Origin: Paraburkholderia humisilvae
GTDB taxonomy: Bacteria > Pseudomonadota > Gammaproteobacteria > Burkholderiales > Burkholderiaceae
Direction: 5' to 3'
DNA: 64,000 nt
Assembly: GCF_902859855.1 (NCBI RefSeq)
Contig: NZ_CADIKH010000027.1
Coordinates: 39,102-103,101 of the forward strand
Of the stretch, positions 42,183-51,737 are shown piece after piece (positions within the stretch are counted from its first letter, which is position 1; each line of letters begins with the position of its first letter). The notes below the pieces were generated by a model. The model was not told the DNA's origin. It worked only from the letters and a program-made list of their open reading frames with translations, and did no database searches. Made by a program: the position numbers and the translations under genes.

Positions 42183-43265
42183 ATGCGCGTCTTCAATTTC
42201 TCTGCCGGCCCTGCCGCGTTGCCGGAAGAAGTGCTGCGCCAGGCGGCCGACGAAATGCTCGACTGGCACGGCAGCGGCATGAGCGTGATGGAAATGAGCC
42301 ATCGCGGCAAGGAGTTCATGTCGATCCACGAAGAAGCGCTCGTCGATCTGCGTGAGTTGCTCGCGGTGCCGTCGAGTCATCAGATCCTGTTCCTGCAGGG
42401 TGGCGGGCTCGGCGAAAACGCGATTGTGCCGATGAACCTGTTCGGCACGAAGCCGCGCGCGGACTTCGTTCTCACCGGCTCGTGGTCGCAAAAGTCGTTC
42501 AACGAAGCGAAGAAGTACGGCACGGTGCACCTTGCCGCGAGCGGTCAGACGGCCGACGGCTTCACCCGCGCGCCGGCACATGCCGAATGGCAACTGTCCG
42601 CGGACCCGGCTTATGTGCACCTGTGCACGAACGAGACGATTCACGGCGTCGAGACGTTCGACATTCCCGACCTCGGCGACATCCCGCTCGTCGCCGATGC
42701 GTCGTCGCACCTGCTATCGCGCCCGATGGATGTCGCGAAGTACGGCGTGCTGTTCGGCGGCGCGCAGAAGAACATCGGCATCGCCGGCGTGACGGTCGTG
42801 ATCGTGCGCGAAGACCTGCTGGATCGCGCGATGTCCGTGTGCCCATCGGCGTTCGAATGGAAGACCGTCGCGCTGAACAATTCGATGTACAACACGCCGC
42901 CGACGTACGCGATTTATATCGCGGGGCTCGTGTTCAAGTGGTTGAAGAAGCAGGGCGGCTTGCGCGCGATCGAAGCGCGCAATGTCGAAAAGGCGAAGCT
43001 GCTGTACGACACGATCGATGCCGGCAGCTTCTATAAGAACAAGGTCGAGCGCGGCGCGCGGTCGCGGATGAACATCCCGTTCTTCCTCGCTGACGAATCG
43101 CGCAACGACGATTTCCTGGCCGGCGCGAAAGCACGCGGGCTGGTGCAGCTGAAGGGCCACAAGTCCGTCGGCGGCATGCGGGCGTCAATCTACAACGCGG
43201 TAGCGCTCGACGGCGTCAAGGCGCTCGTCGAGTACATGAAAGAGTTTGAACGACGCGGCGCGTGA
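42183..43265 (+). CDS. serC: phosphoserine aminotransferase
   Basis: A 360-residue PLP enzyme converting 3-phosphohydroxypyruvate to phosphoserine (and acting in PLP synthesis). The N-terminus FNFSAGPAALPEEV and the PLP Lys196 in FGGAQKNIGIAG are diagnostic; the Lys position matches the E. coli enzyme closely. The ATG at 42183 gives the standard N-terminus; the frame stays open upstream but that part overlaps the terminator. It begins the serC-pheA-hisC-tyrA-aroA-cmk series. Confidence 0.95.
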   Translation: MRVFNFSAGPAALPEEVLRQAADEMLDWHGSGMSVMEMSHRGKEFMSIHEEALVDLRELLAVPSSHQILFLQGGGLGENAIVPMNLFGTKPRADFVLTGSWSQKSFNEAKKYGTVHLAASGQTADGFTRAPAHAEWQLSADPAYVHLCTNETIHGVETFDIPDLGDIPLVADASSHLLSRPMDVAKYGVLFGGAQKNIGIAGVTVVIVREDLLDRAMSVCPSAFEWKTVALNNSMYNTPPTYAIYIAGLVFKWLKKQGGLRAIEARNVEKAKLLYDTIDAGSFYKNKVERGARSRMNIPFFLADESRNDDFLAGAKARGLVQLKGHKSVGGMRASIYNAVALDGVKALVEYMKEFERRGA

Positions 43266-43322
43266 CCGGATGTCCGGTTTCCGCGCGCGCATGGAACGAA
43301 ATAGCCGCGGCAAGTCACTAGC

Positions 43323-44405
43323 ATGGACGACGAACTTAACTCACGACTCAAACCGCTGCGCGACCGCATCGACGCGATCGACGCGCAGCTGATCGCTTTG
43401 CTCAATCAGCGCGCCGCAGTCGCGCTCGAAGTAGGCGAAGTCAAGAAGCATTTCAACGCGCCGGTGTTCCGCCCGGAACGCGAGCAGCAGGTGATCGCGC
43501 GGCTGCAGGAGATGAGCGACGGACCGCTCGTCGACGAGCATATCAGCGCGATCTGGCGCGAGATCATGGCCGCGAGCCGCGCGCTCGAAAAGAACACCCA
43601 GGTCGCGTTTCTCGGGCCGGTCGGCACGTATAGCGAGCAGGCGATGCACGAGTACTTCGGTCAGTCGATCGAAGGACTCGCGTGCCCGTCGATCGACGAG
43701 GTGTTCCGTTCGGTCGAAGCCGGGAGCGCCGAGTTCGGCGTCGTACCGATCGAGAACTCCACCGAAGGCGCGGTGTCGCGCACACTCGATCTTTTGCTCC
43801 AGACGCAACTGGTGATCGGCGGCGAACTCGCGCTGCCGATTCATCACAATCTGCTGACGTTAAGCGGTGGCCTGACCGACATCCAGCGCGTGTGCGCCCA
43901 TCCGCAGGCGCTCGCGCAATGCCAGCGCTGGCTGTCGACGCATGCGCCGCATCTCGAGCGCCAGTCGGTGTCCAGCAATGCGGAAGGCGCGCGGCTCGCG
44001 GCGCAAGACCCGACGGTCGCCGCGATCGCCGGCGACCGCGCGGCGTCGCAATACGGCCTGCAGATCGCGTACTCGCTGATCCAGGACGACCCGCACAACC
44101 GCACGCGTTTCGTGATGATCGGCAAGCAGCCGTCGGACCCGAGCGGATACGACAAGACATCGCTGGTGGTATCGGTCGCCAACGAGCCGGGCGCGATGTT
44201 CAAGCTGCTCGAGCCGCTCGCGCGCCATGGCGTGTCGATGACCCGATTCGAGTCCCGTCCGGCGCGCGTCGGAACGTGGGAGTACTACTTCTACATCGAT
44301 CTCGAAGGTCATCGCGACGACCCGGCCGTGTCGGCCGCGCTTGTCGAACTGGATCAGAAAGCGGCGTTCCTGAAGATTCTGGGTTCGTATCCGCGCGCAC
44401 GCTAA
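43323..44405 (+). CDS. pheA: bifunctional chorismate mutase / prephenate dehydratase
   Basis: A 360-residue enzyme making phenylpyruvate. Residues 1–90 are an AroQ chorismate mutase (LNSRLKPLRDRIDAIDAQLIALLNQRA). Residues about 93–270 are the dehydratase (VAFLGPVGTYSEQA, VVPIENSTEGAVSRTLD, NRTRFVMIG). An ACT domain follows (TSLVVSVANEPGAMFKLLEP, FESRP) for phenylalanine feedback. It lies 57 bp after serC. Confidence 0.95.
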   Translation: MDDELNSRLKPLRDRIDAIDAQLIALLNQRAAVALEVGEVKKHFNAPVFRPEREQQVIARLQEMSDGPLVDEHISAIWREIMAASRALEKNTQVAFLGPVGTYSEQAMHEYFGQSIEGLACPSIDEVFRSVEAGSAEFGVVPIENSTEGAVSRTLDLLLQTQLVIGGELALPIHHNLLTLSGGLTDIQRVCAHPQALAQCQRWLSTHAPHLERQSVSSNAEGARLAAQDPTVAAIAGDRAASQYGLQIAYSLIQDDPHNRTRFVMIGKQPSDPSGYDKTSLVVSVANEPGAMFKLLEPLARHGVSMTRFESRPARVGTWEYYFYIDLEGHRDDPAVSAALVELDQKAAFLKILGSYPRAR

Positions 44406-44509
44406 CGCGCTTGCGCTTGCACGCGCACGGGCCAACGCCGATACGCCGGATGTGCGCCCGTGCTTTATCCAACTATTCAGACAGTCGATTCGTCGACCCG
44501 GAGATAACC

Positions 44510-45622
44510 ATGACTACGTCCTACGGCCCTTCGTATGTGCGCGCGATTGCGCCCTATGTCGCCGGCAAGCCGATTTCGGAAGTGGCCCGCCAGTTCGGTC
44601 TCGACGAAAAGCGTATCGTCAAGCTCGCATCGAATGAAAATCCGCTGGGTATGCCGGAATCCGCGCAGCGTGCGATGGCGCAGGCGGCGAGCGAACTCGG
44701 CCGTTATCCGGATTCGAATGCGTTCGAACTGAAGGAGGCGCTGTCCGCGCACTACGGCGTGCCGGCCGAATGGATCACGCTCGGCAACGGCAGCAACGAC
44801 ATTCTCGAAATGGCGGCGCATGCGTTGGTCGAGAAGAGCCAGTCGGTGGTCTATTCGCAGTATTCGTTCGCGGTGTATGCGCTGGCGACGCAAGGTCTTG
44901 GCGCGCGCGCGATCGTCGTGCCGGCCATGAAATACGGCCACGATCTCGACGCGATGGCGGCCGCGATCGCCGACGATACGCGACTCCTGTTCGTCGCGAA
45001 CCCGAACAACCCGACTGGCACGTTCGTCGAAGGCCCGAAGCTCGAGGCGTTTCTCGCGAAGGTGCCTCGCCATGTGGTCGTCGTGCTGGACGAGGCCTAC
45101 ACGGAATACCTGTCGGTGGACAACCGTTATGACTCGATTGGATGGGTCCGTCGGTATCCGAACCTGCTCGTGTCGCGCACTTTCTCGAAGGCGTTCGGGT
45201 TGGCCGGCTTGCGCGTCGGTTTCGCGATTGCGCAGCCCGAACTGACCGATCTGCTGAACCGTCTGCGCCAGCCTTTCAACGTGAATACGCTCGCGCAGGC
45301 CGCCGCGGTCGCCGCGCTCAATGACCGCCCGTTCCTCGAAAAGAGTGCGACGCTCAATGCGCAAGGCTACCGGCGCCTCACCGAGGCTTTCGACAAGCTC
45401 GGTCTCGAGTATGTGCCGTCGCACGGCAACTTCGTGCTGGTACGGGTGGGCAACGACGACAAAGCCGGCGATCGCGTCAATCTGGAACTGCTGAAGCAAG
45501 GCGTGATCGTGCGCCCAGTCGGCAGCTACGGGTTGCCGCAATGGTTGCGCGTGACGGTGGGTCTTCCGGAAGAAAACGAAGCGTTTCTCGCGGCGCTCGA
45601 AAAGACGCTTGCTGCGGTCTGA
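44510..45622 (+). CDS. hisC: histidinol-phosphate aminotransferase
   Basis: A 370-residue class I/II aminotransferase. Motifs are KLASNENPLGMP, ANPNNPTGTF, VVLDEAYTEY and the PLP Lys227 in SRTFSKAFGLAGLRVG. Located between pheA and tyrA, it may also transaminate aromatic acids, as such HisC paralogues do. GGAG 6 nt upstream supports the ATG at 44510; the frame is open far upstream, but that overlaps pheA. Confidence 0.92.
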   Translation: MTTSYGPSYVRAIAPYVAGKPISEVARQFGLDEKRIVKLASNENPLGMPESAQRAMAQAASELGRYPDSNAFELKEALSAHYGVPAEWITLGNGSNDILEMAAHALVEKSQSVVYSQYSFAVYALATQGLGARAIVVPAMKYGHDLDAMAAAIADDTRLLFVANPNNPTGTFVEGPKLEAFLAKVPRHVVVVLDEAYTEYLSVDNRYDSIGWVRRYPNLLVSRTFSKAFGLAGLRVGFAIAQPELTDLLNRLRQPFNVNTLAQAAAVAALNDRPFLEKSATLNAQGYRRLTEAFDKLGLEYVPSHGNFVLVRVGNDDKAGDRVNLELLKQGVIVRPVGSYGLPQWLRVTVGLPEENEAFLAALEKTLAAV

Positions 45623-45644
45623 GCGCTTCACGTCGATCCGTCGC

Positions 45645-45678
45645 CGGTGCTGAACGGCTTCCGGCGCGCTTTTTATCT
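45645..45678 (+). terminator. possible weak terminator between hisC and tyrA
   Basis: GCCGG and CCGGC arms with a 13-nt loop, flanked by AGCGC and GCGCT, precede TTTTT. The fold is long-looped and may be only partly efficient, so read-through into tyrA is likely. Confidence 0.35.
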
Positions 45679-45686
45679 GGGCTCAA

Positions 45687-46634
45687 GTGGCTGCGTTCTC
45701 TTTTGACAAACTGGTGATTGTCGGCGTCGGGCTGATCGGCGGGTCGCTCGCGCGCGCGCTGCGCGAGCGCGGCAATACGGGTGGCGATACGGGCGGGGCG
45801 CGCGAGGTGGTCGGTGTCGGCCGCACCGCCGCTGCGACCGCGCGCGCGTGCGAACTCGGCGTGATCGACGGCGCGGCCGCGCTCGACGACGACCGCGCGC
45901 TTGCCGCCGCGCTCGCCGGCGCTGACATCGTGCTGCTGGCCGCGCCGGTCGCGCAGACGCGTCCGCTGCTCGAGCGCATCGCGCCGTTTCTCGACGCCGC
46001 GACCGTGATCACGGATGCGGGCAGTACGAAGGCGGACGTCGTTGCGGCCGCGCGCTCGGCGCTCGGCGCACGTATCGGGCAATTCGTGCCTGGGCACCCG
46101 ATTGCCGGCCGCGAAGCGAGCGGCGTCGAGGCGGCCTTGCCCGATCTTTATGTCGATCGTAACGTGGTGCTGTGTCCGCTACCGGAGAACGCGCCGGCGG
46201 CGGTCGCGCGCATCGAGGACATGTGGCGCGCGGCAGGCGCGACCGTGCACGAGATGGCGCCGCCGCAGCACGATCGCGTGCTCGCGTCGGTCAGCCATCT
46301 GCCGCATGTGCTGGCGTTCGCTTACGTCGAGCAGATTCTGCAATCGCGGGATGCGGCGCTGCGTTTTGCGTTCGCGTCGGGCGGCTTTCGCGATTTCACG
46401 CGAATCGCCGCGTCGAGCCCGGAGATGTGGCGCGACATCTGCATCGCGAATCGCGACGCGCTACTCGAGGAGATCGACAGTTACACTGCGGTTCTCGCCG
46501 CGCTGCGCACGGCGATCGAAACCGGCGACGCCGCCGCGCTGGAAGCGGTGTTTACGCGCTCGCGCGCCGCGCGTGCCGACTGGCAACTGCGTGCGGCGCA
46601 GCCAGCGGCGGCCAACGGCGAACCGTCGAAATAA
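45687..46634 (+). CDS. tyrA: prephenate dehydrogenase
   Basis: A 315-residue NAD-dependent enzyme of tyrosine synthesis. The Rossmann motif is VIVGVGLIGGSLARALR (about 10–26); the catalytic region shows ITDAGSTKADVV, FVPGHPIAGREASGVEAA and HDRVLASVSHLPHVLAF. A Gly/Thr/Asp-rich insert lies at about 29–38. It starts with GTG, with only a weak ribosome site, so translation may depend on read-through from hisC. It lies 21 bp before aroA. Confidence 0.92.
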   Translation: MAAFSFDKLVIVGVGLIGGSLARALRERGNTGGDTGGAREVVGVGRTAAATARACELGVIDGAAALDDDRALAAALAGADIVLLAAPVAQTRPLLERIAPFLDAATVITDAGSTKADVVAAARSALGARIGQFVPGHPIAGREASGVEAALPDLYVDRNVVLCPLPENAPAAVARIEDMWRAAGATVHEMAPPQHDRVLASVSHLPHVLAFAYVEQILQSRDAALRFAFASGGFRDFTRIAASSPEMWRDICIANRDALLEEIDSYTAVLAALRTAIETGDAAALEAVFTRSRAARADWQLRAAQPAAANGEPSK

Positions 46635-46655
46635 CAGAAAACTGGACCACCCATC

Positions 46656-47960
46656 ATGGACTATCTCGATCTCGGACCGTTTTCCCGCGCGTCCGGCACG
46701 GTTCGCCTGCCCGGCTCAAAGAGCATTTCGAACCGCGTGTTGCTGCTCGCGGCGCTCGCCGAAGGCGACACGACGATCACGAATCTGCTCGATTCGGACG
46801 ACACGCGCGTGATGATCGCCGCGCTCGAAAAGCTCGGCGTGAAGTTGAAGCGCGATGGCGATGTTTGCGTGGTGACCGGTACGCGCGGCGCGTTCACCGC
46901 GCGTACCGCGGATCTGTTTCTCGGTAACGCGGGCACCGCGGTGCGGCCGCTGACGGCCGCGCTGGCGGTGAACGGCGGCAACTATCGCGTGCACGGCGTG
47001 CCGCGCATGCACGAGCGCCCGATCGGCGATCTGGTCGACGGACTGCGGCAGATCGGTGCGCATATCGAATACGAGGAGAACGAAGGTTATCCGCCGCTAC
47101 GCATCCGCCCGGCGCACATCGCGGTCGATGCGCCGATCCGCGTGCGCGGCGATGTGTCGAGTCAGTTCCTGACCGCGCTGCTGATGACGCTGCCGCTCGT
47201 TCGCAACGGCAGCGGCGCCACGGTGATCGAGGTGGACGGCGAACTGATCTCGAAGCCGTACATCGACATCACGATCAGGCTGATGGCGCGCTTTGGCGTC
47301 GAGGTCGAGCGCGACGGCTGGCATCGCTTCACGGTGCCGGCGGGCGTGCGCTACCAGTCGCCGGGGCGGATCATGGTCGAGGGCGATGCGTCGTCGGCGT
47401 CGTACTTCCTCGCTGCCGGCGTCCTGGGCGGCGGGCCGCTGCGGGTCGAGGGCGTCGGGCGCGCCAGCATCCAGGGCGACATCGGCTTTGCCGACGCGCT
47501 GATCAGAATGGGCGCGAATGTGCTGATGGGCGACGACTGGATCGAGGTGCGTGGCGTCGGCCGCGACGACGGCAAGCTCGAGCCGATCGACATGGATTTC
47601 AATCTGATTCCGGATGCCGCGATGACAATCGCGGTTGCCGCGCTGTTCGCCGACGGCGCGACGACGCTGCGCAACATCGCGAGCTGGCGCGTCAAGGAAA
47701 CCGACCGGCTCGCCGCGATGGCGACCGAACTACGCAAGGTGGGCGCGAAGGTCACCGAGGGCGACGATCACCTGATTGTCGTGCCGCCGGCGAAACTGAC
47801 GCCGCATGCCGCGATCGATACGTACGACGATCACCGGATGGCGATGTGCTTTTCACTGGTGAGCCTTGGCGGCGTGCCGGTGCGGATCAACGACCCGAAA
47901 TGCGTTGCGAAGACCTTCCCCGATTACTTCGAGCGCTTTATCGCGCTCGCCCAGCGATAA
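46656..47960 (+). CDS. aroA: 3-phosphoshikimate 1-carboxyvinyltransferase (EPSP synthase)
   Basis: A 434-residue enzyme of the shikimate pathway. It has LPGSKSISNRVLLLAALA near the start, the phosphoenolpyruvate loop LFLGNAGTAVRPLTAAL, the DVSSQFLTALL repeat and RVKETDRLAAMATELRKVGA. The Gly-Thr-Ala stretch is of the ordinary glyphosate-sensitive (class I) kind. It follows tyrA by 21 bp and precedes cmk by 66 bp. Confidence 0.95.
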   Translation: MDYLDLGPFSRASGTVRLPGSKSISNRVLLLAALAEGDTTITNLLDSDDTRVMIAALEKLGVKLKRDGDVCVVTGTRGAFTARTADLFLGNAGTAVRPLTAALAVNGGNYRVHGVPRMHERPIGDLVDGLRQIGAHIEYEENEGYPPLRIRPAHIAVDAPIRVRGDVSSQFLTALLMTLPLVRNGSGATVIEVDGELISKPYIDITIRLMARFGVEVERDGWHRFTVPAGVRYQSPGRIMVEGDASSASYFLAAGVLGGGPLRVEGVGRASIQGDIGFADALIRMGANVLMGDDWIEVRGVGRDDGKLEPIDMDFNLIPDAAMTIAVAALFADGATTLRNIASWRVKETDRLAAMATELRKVGAKVTEGDDHLIVVPPAKLTPHAAIDTYDDHRMAMCFSLVSLGGVPVRINDPKCVAKTFPDYFERFIALAQR

Positions 47961-48026
47961 CTCCGCGATAATTTCACCGGGACCCGCATCCCAATCGAGC
48001 TGACGCGCGACTGACCATACCATTAG

Positions 48027-48710
48027 ATGAAATCGACCCGTCCCTTTCACCAGACGCCCGTCATTACGATTGACGGCCCGACTGCCTCCGGCAAGGGCAC
48101 CGTGGCCGCCCTGGTCGCCGCTCAGCTCGGCTTCCATCTGCTGGATAGCGGCGCGCTGTACCGGCTTGCCGCGCTCGCCAGCATCCGCTACGACATCGTG
48201 CCCGAGGATGCCGACTCTCTTGCGAAACTGATCGACGATCTGCATATCACCTTCCGCGAGGGCATTGCGCAGCTGGACGGCGTCGACGTGTCGGCCGAGA
48301 TTCGTGCCGAAGCGATCGGCAACCGGGCGTCGGCGATCGCCATCCACGCGCCGGTGCGAGCCGCGCTGGTCGCGCGGCAGCGCGCATTCCGCAAGGTGCC
48401 CGGGTTGGTCGCCGACGGCCGCGATATGGGCACTGTGATCTTCCCCGATGCGGGTCTGAAAGTGTTCCTGACGGCAAGCGTCGAGGCGCGTGCGGCGCGC
48501 CGACATAAGCAATTGATCCAAAAAGGATTTTCTGCTAATATGGATGACTTGCTCCGGGATTTGCGCGAACGCGACGAGCGCGATAGTCAGCGCACCGCCG
48601 CGCCGCTTAAGCCCGCGGCCGATGCGAAGCTGCTGGATACGTCCACGCTGTCGGTCGACGAGGCTGTCGATCAGGTCGTCCAGTGGTACAAGGCTGACGT
48701 GAAAGCGTAA
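48027..48710 (+). CDS. cmk: cytidylate kinase
   Basis: A 227-residue kinase phosphorylating CMP and dCMP. The P-loop is TIDGPTASGKGTVAALVA (about 14–31), LLDSGALYRLAAL binds the nucleotide, and the LVADGRDMGTVIFPDA segment follows. The aroA-cmk-rpsA order is conserved in proteobacteria. Confidence 0.95.
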   Translation: MKSTRPFHQTPVITIDGPTASGKGTVAALVAAQLGFHLLDSGALYRLAALASIRYDIVPEDADSLAKLIDDLHITFREGIAQLDGVDVSAEIRAEAIGNRASAIAIHAPVRAALVARQRAFRKVPGLVADGRDMGTVIFPDAGLKVFLTASVEARAARRHKQLIQKGFSANMDDLLRDLRERDERDSQRTAAPLKPAADAKLLDTSTLSVDEAVDQVVQWYKADVKA

Positions 48711-48735
48711 CAAGCGCACACGAGCGGCTGGAGGA

Positions 48736-48764
48736 AAACCCGGGTTCGGTCGAACGCCGGGTTT
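48736..48764 (+). other. hairpin in the cmk–rpsA gap
   Basis: AAACCCGG (48736–48743) pairs with CCGGGTTT (48757–48764), and inside GTTCG pairs with CGAAC around a 2-nt loop, with one bulged G. No T-run follows, so it is not a standard terminator; it could be part of an rpsA leader fold. Confidence 0.5.
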
Positions 48765-48987
48765 GCCCGGGTTTCAAAATTCGCATCGAACGACCGTAGT
48801 AGACCGTAGCAACGTTAGCAAAGTAGTAGGAAGCTGGTGTTTCGCCTGTGTGGCGGAACGTGTAACTAACCCCTTAACCCCGTGTGGCATTCGAATCTCG
48901 CCGCAGTTTCCGGATCCTTGCCGACTCTTCTGACTCTCCCGGCAACACCGGTCAGGCACCGCGGAAGCCATACAAATTCTGATTTTT

Positions 48988-50700
48988 ATGTCCGATCTGC
49001 AAACCTCTACCCCGAATACCGAATCCTTTGCGGCTCTGTTCGAAGAGTCGCTGACCAAGCAAGACATGCGCGCCGGCGAAGTGATTTCCGCCGAAGTCGT
49101 GCGTGTGGACCACAACTTCGTGGTCGTCAACGCTGGTCTCAAGTCCGAAGCCTACATCCCGCTCGAAGAGTTCCTGAATGACGCGGGCGAGGTAGAAGTG
49201 CAGGCGGGCGACTTCGTTTCCGTCGCGATCGACGCGCTCGAAAACGGCTATGGCGACACCATCCTGTCGCGCGACAAGGCGAAGCGTCTGGCTTCGTGGC
49301 TGTCGCTGGAAAAGGCGCTGGACAACAACGAACTCGTGACCGGCACGATCACCGGCAAGGTCAAGGGCGGCATGACCGTGATGGTCAACGGCATCCGCGC
49401 GTTCCTGCCGGGTTCGCTGGTCGATACGCGTCCGGTCAAGGACACGACGCCGTACGAAGGCAAGACGCTCGAATTCCGCGTGATCAAGCTCGACCGCAAG
49501 CGTAACAACGTCGTGCTGTCGCGCCGCGCAGTGATCGAAGCGACCCAGGGCGAAGAGCGCGCGAAGCTGCTCGAGACGCTGAAGGAAGGCGCGATCGTCG
49601 AAGGCGTGGTCAAGAACATTACCGACTACGGCGCATTCGTGGACCTCGGCGGGATCGACGGCCTGCTGCACATTACGGATATTGCATGGCGCCGTGTGCG
49701 TCACCCGAGCGAAGTGCTGTCGGTTGGCCAGGAAGTCACCGCGAAGATCCTCAAGTTCGACCAGGAAAAGAACCGCGTTTCGCTCGGTATCAAGCAACTG
49801 GGCGACGATCCGTGGGAAGGCATCTCGCGCCGCTACCCGTCGGGCACGCGTCTGTTCGGCAAGGTCACGAACATCACCGACTACGGTGCGTTCGTCGAAG
49901 TCGAGTCGGGCATCGAAGGTCTCGTCCACGTGTCGGAAATGGACTGGACCAACAAGAACGTTGCGCCGTCGAAGGTCGTTCAACTGGGCGACGAAGTCGA
50001 AGTCATGGTCCTCGAGATCGACGAAGACCGGCGCCGTATCAGCCTCGGCATGAAGCAGTGCAAGCCGAATCCGTGGGATGACTTCAGCCGCAACTTCAAG
50101 AAGGGCGACAAGATTCAGGGCGCGATCAAGTCGATTACCGACTTCGGCGTGTTTATCGGTCTGCCGGGCGGCATCGACGGTCTGGTTCACCTGTCGGATC
50201 TGTCGTGGAGCGAGAGCGGCGAAGAGGCCGTGCGCAAGTACAAGAAGGGCGACGAAGTGGAAGCGGTCGTGCTCGGCATCGACGTCGAGAAGGAACGCAT
50301 TTCGCTCGGTATCAAGCAGCTCGAAGGCGATCCGTTCAGCAACTTCGTTGCCGTGAACGACAAGGGTTCGATCGTCGACGGCACGGTGAAGACGGTGGAC
50401 GCGAAGGGCGCGGTGGTGGCGCTCGGCGCGGACGTCGAAGGTTACCTGCGTGCTTCGGAAATCGCGCAAGACCGCGTGGAAGACGCTCGCAACGTGCTGA
50501 AGGAAGGCGACAAGGTCAACGCGATGATCATCAATATCGATCGCAAGTCGCGCGGCATCAACCTGTCGATCAAGGCGAAGGACTCGGCCGAACAGCAGGA
50601 AGCGATGCGCGGCCTGCAGGCTGATACCAACGCGGCGGCCAGCGGCACGACGAACCTCGGCGCGCTCCTGAAGGCCAAGCTCGACGGCCAGAACCAGTAA
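48988..50700 (+). CDS. rpsA: 30S ribosomal protein S1
   Basis: A 570-residue RNA-binding protein with six S1 (OB-fold) domains at roughly 27–95, 113–178, 199–267, 284–354, 371–441 and 458–527, with repeated ITDYGAFVDLG and VSLGIKQL signatures in the central copies. It brings mRNA to the ribosome. The start is the ATG at 48988; the preceding bases (ATTCTGATTTTT) have no Shine-Dalgarno, which is known for rpsA and allows self-regulation. It lies 277 bp after cmk and has its own leader. Confidence 0.97.
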   Translation: MSDLQTSTPNTESFAALFEESLTKQDMRAGEVISAEVVRVDHNFVVVNAGLKSEAYIPLEEFLNDAGEVEVQAGDFVSVAIDALENGYGDTILSRDKAKRLASWLSLEKALDNNELVTGTITGKVKGGMTVMVNGIRAFLPGSLVDTRPVKDTTPYEGKTLEFRVIKLDRKRNNVVLSRRAVIEATQGEERAKLLETLKEGAIVEGVVKNITDYGAFVDLGGIDGLLHITDIAWRRVRHPSEVLSVGQEVTAKILKFDQEKNRVSLGIKQLGDDPWEGISRRYPSGTRLFGKVTNITDYGAFVEVESGIEGLVHVSEMDWTNKNVAPSKVVQLGDEVEVMVLEIDEDRRRISLGMKQCKPNPWDDFSRNFKKGDKIQGAIKSITDFGVFIGLPGGIDGLVHLSDLSWSESGEEAVRKYKKGDEVEAVVLGIDVEKERISLGIKQLEGDPFSNFVAVNDKGSIVDGTVKTVDAKGAVVALGADVEGYLRASEIAQDRVEDARNVLKEGDKVNAMIINIDRKSRGINLSIKAKDSAEQQEAMRGLQADTNAAASGTTNLGALLKAKLDGQNQ

Positions 50701-50722
50701 GCCTTAAGAGGTCTGCTGCAGA

Positions 50723-51055
50723 ATGACCAAATCGGAATTGGTCGCCCAACTGGCCACGCGATTTCCGCAGCTTGTGTTGAAAGATGCGGATTTCGCGGTG
50801 AAGACGATGCTCGATGCGATGTCGGAGGCACTTGCCAATGGCCATCGCATCGAAATTCGCGGCTTTGGCAGCTTCGGCCTGAATCGCCGCCCGTCGCGAG
50901 TCGGGCGCAATCCGAAGTCGGGTGAAAAGGTGCTGGTGCCTGAGAAGTACGTGCCGCACTTCAAGCCCGGCAAGGAACTGCGTGAACGGGTCGACCGGCG
51001 CGCCGGCGAGCCGTTGAAAGCTGAAACGCCTGACGGGCCGGACGACGATCAGTAA
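50723..51055 (+). CDS. ihfB: integration host factor beta subunit
   Basis: A 110-residue DNA-bending protein of the HU/IHF family (MTKSELVAQLATRFPQL, EIRGFGSFGLNRRPSRVGRNPK). The RNPKSGEKV motif and the DNA-minor-groove arm are intact. A C-terminal tail (about 95–110) is acidic. AAGAGG precedes the ATG. It is co-transcribed with rpsA (22-bp gap). Confidence 0.95.
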   Translation: MTKSELVAQLATRFPQLVLKDADFAVKTMLDAMSEALANGHRIEIRGFGSFGLNRRPSRVGRNPKSGEKVLVPEKYVPHFKPGKELRERVDRRAGEPLKAETPDGPDDDQ

Positions 51056-51379
51056 CGCGCTTCGTACGCGTCACAACGCGCGTACGATCCGTTCCAGACC
51101 GATCGGACCGGCCGCCCGCAAGCGAGTGTTCAGCGCACGGGCGAGGCAACACGGCAAAGACCAGAAAGCGCCCCCAGGGCGCTTTTTTTCGTTCGCGTCG
51201 ACGTCCACGCGCATGGCCGCGACGCAGGCGGACAGAATCGATTAGCCGCCCGAGGCAGCTTGCGCGCATGGACGGGGGCTTCATTTACAATACGGGTCAC
51301 TTCGGCGCGGGCAAACACCGTGGCGCGATGCGTCATCAAGCCGGCGTCCTTCCCGCAACCGCCGTCAAGAGATCCGTAA
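51056..51379. other. ihfB–lapA intergenic region
   Basis: 324 bp without a gene. The ihfB terminator is at 51165–51189. TACAAT at 51286–51291 is a possible -10 for lapA but lacks a matching -35. Confidence 0.5.
51165..51189 (+). terminator. intrinsic terminator of ihfB
   Basis: AAAGCGCCC / GGGCGCTTT stem with a CCA loop, followed by a run of T to 51189. It lies 110 bp after ihfB and ends the rpsA–ihfB transcript. Confidence 0.9.
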
Positions 51380-51673
51380 ATGAAATTTATCGTCTGGTTG
51401 ATCCGCGTGCTGGTGTTCGTGCTGCTGCTGGTGCTCGCACTATCCAACACGCAACCCGCCACGCTGAATTTCCTCGCCGGTTACGCGTGGCCAGCACCGC
51501 TGATTCTGATCGGGCTCGCGTTTTTCGTGGTCGGCCTGGTCGCGGGGCTCGTGTCGGCGTTGCCGGGGGTATTCCGGTTGCGGCTCGAAAACGGACGGCT
51601 CAAGCGCGAGTTGCGCGCCGCGCGCGAGACGCCGGTGGTGGTCGAAGAACCGCCGCTGCCGCCGCTGATTTAG
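51380..51673 (+). CDS. lapA: lipopolysaccharide assembly protein LapA domain protein
   Basis: A 97-residue inner-membrane protein of the DUF1049/LapA family. It has two membrane helices (about 2–21 and 38–61) with the NTQPATLNFL motif between them, then a short coiled-coil-like LENGRLKRELRAARE and a Pro-rich end. LapA works with LapB to control LpxC turnover. It is 64 bp before lapB. Confidence 0.9.
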   Translation: MKFIVWLIRVLVFVLLLVLALSNTQPATLNFLAGYAWPAPLILIGLAFFVVGLVAGLVSALPGVFRLRLENGRLKRELRAARETPVVVEEPPLPPLI

Positions 51674-51737
51674 GCATTCACGCGCCGTGCGCGTCGCGCG
51701 CGCGGCATCCGCTTTTGCGCATTTCCGCTCATTTCGC

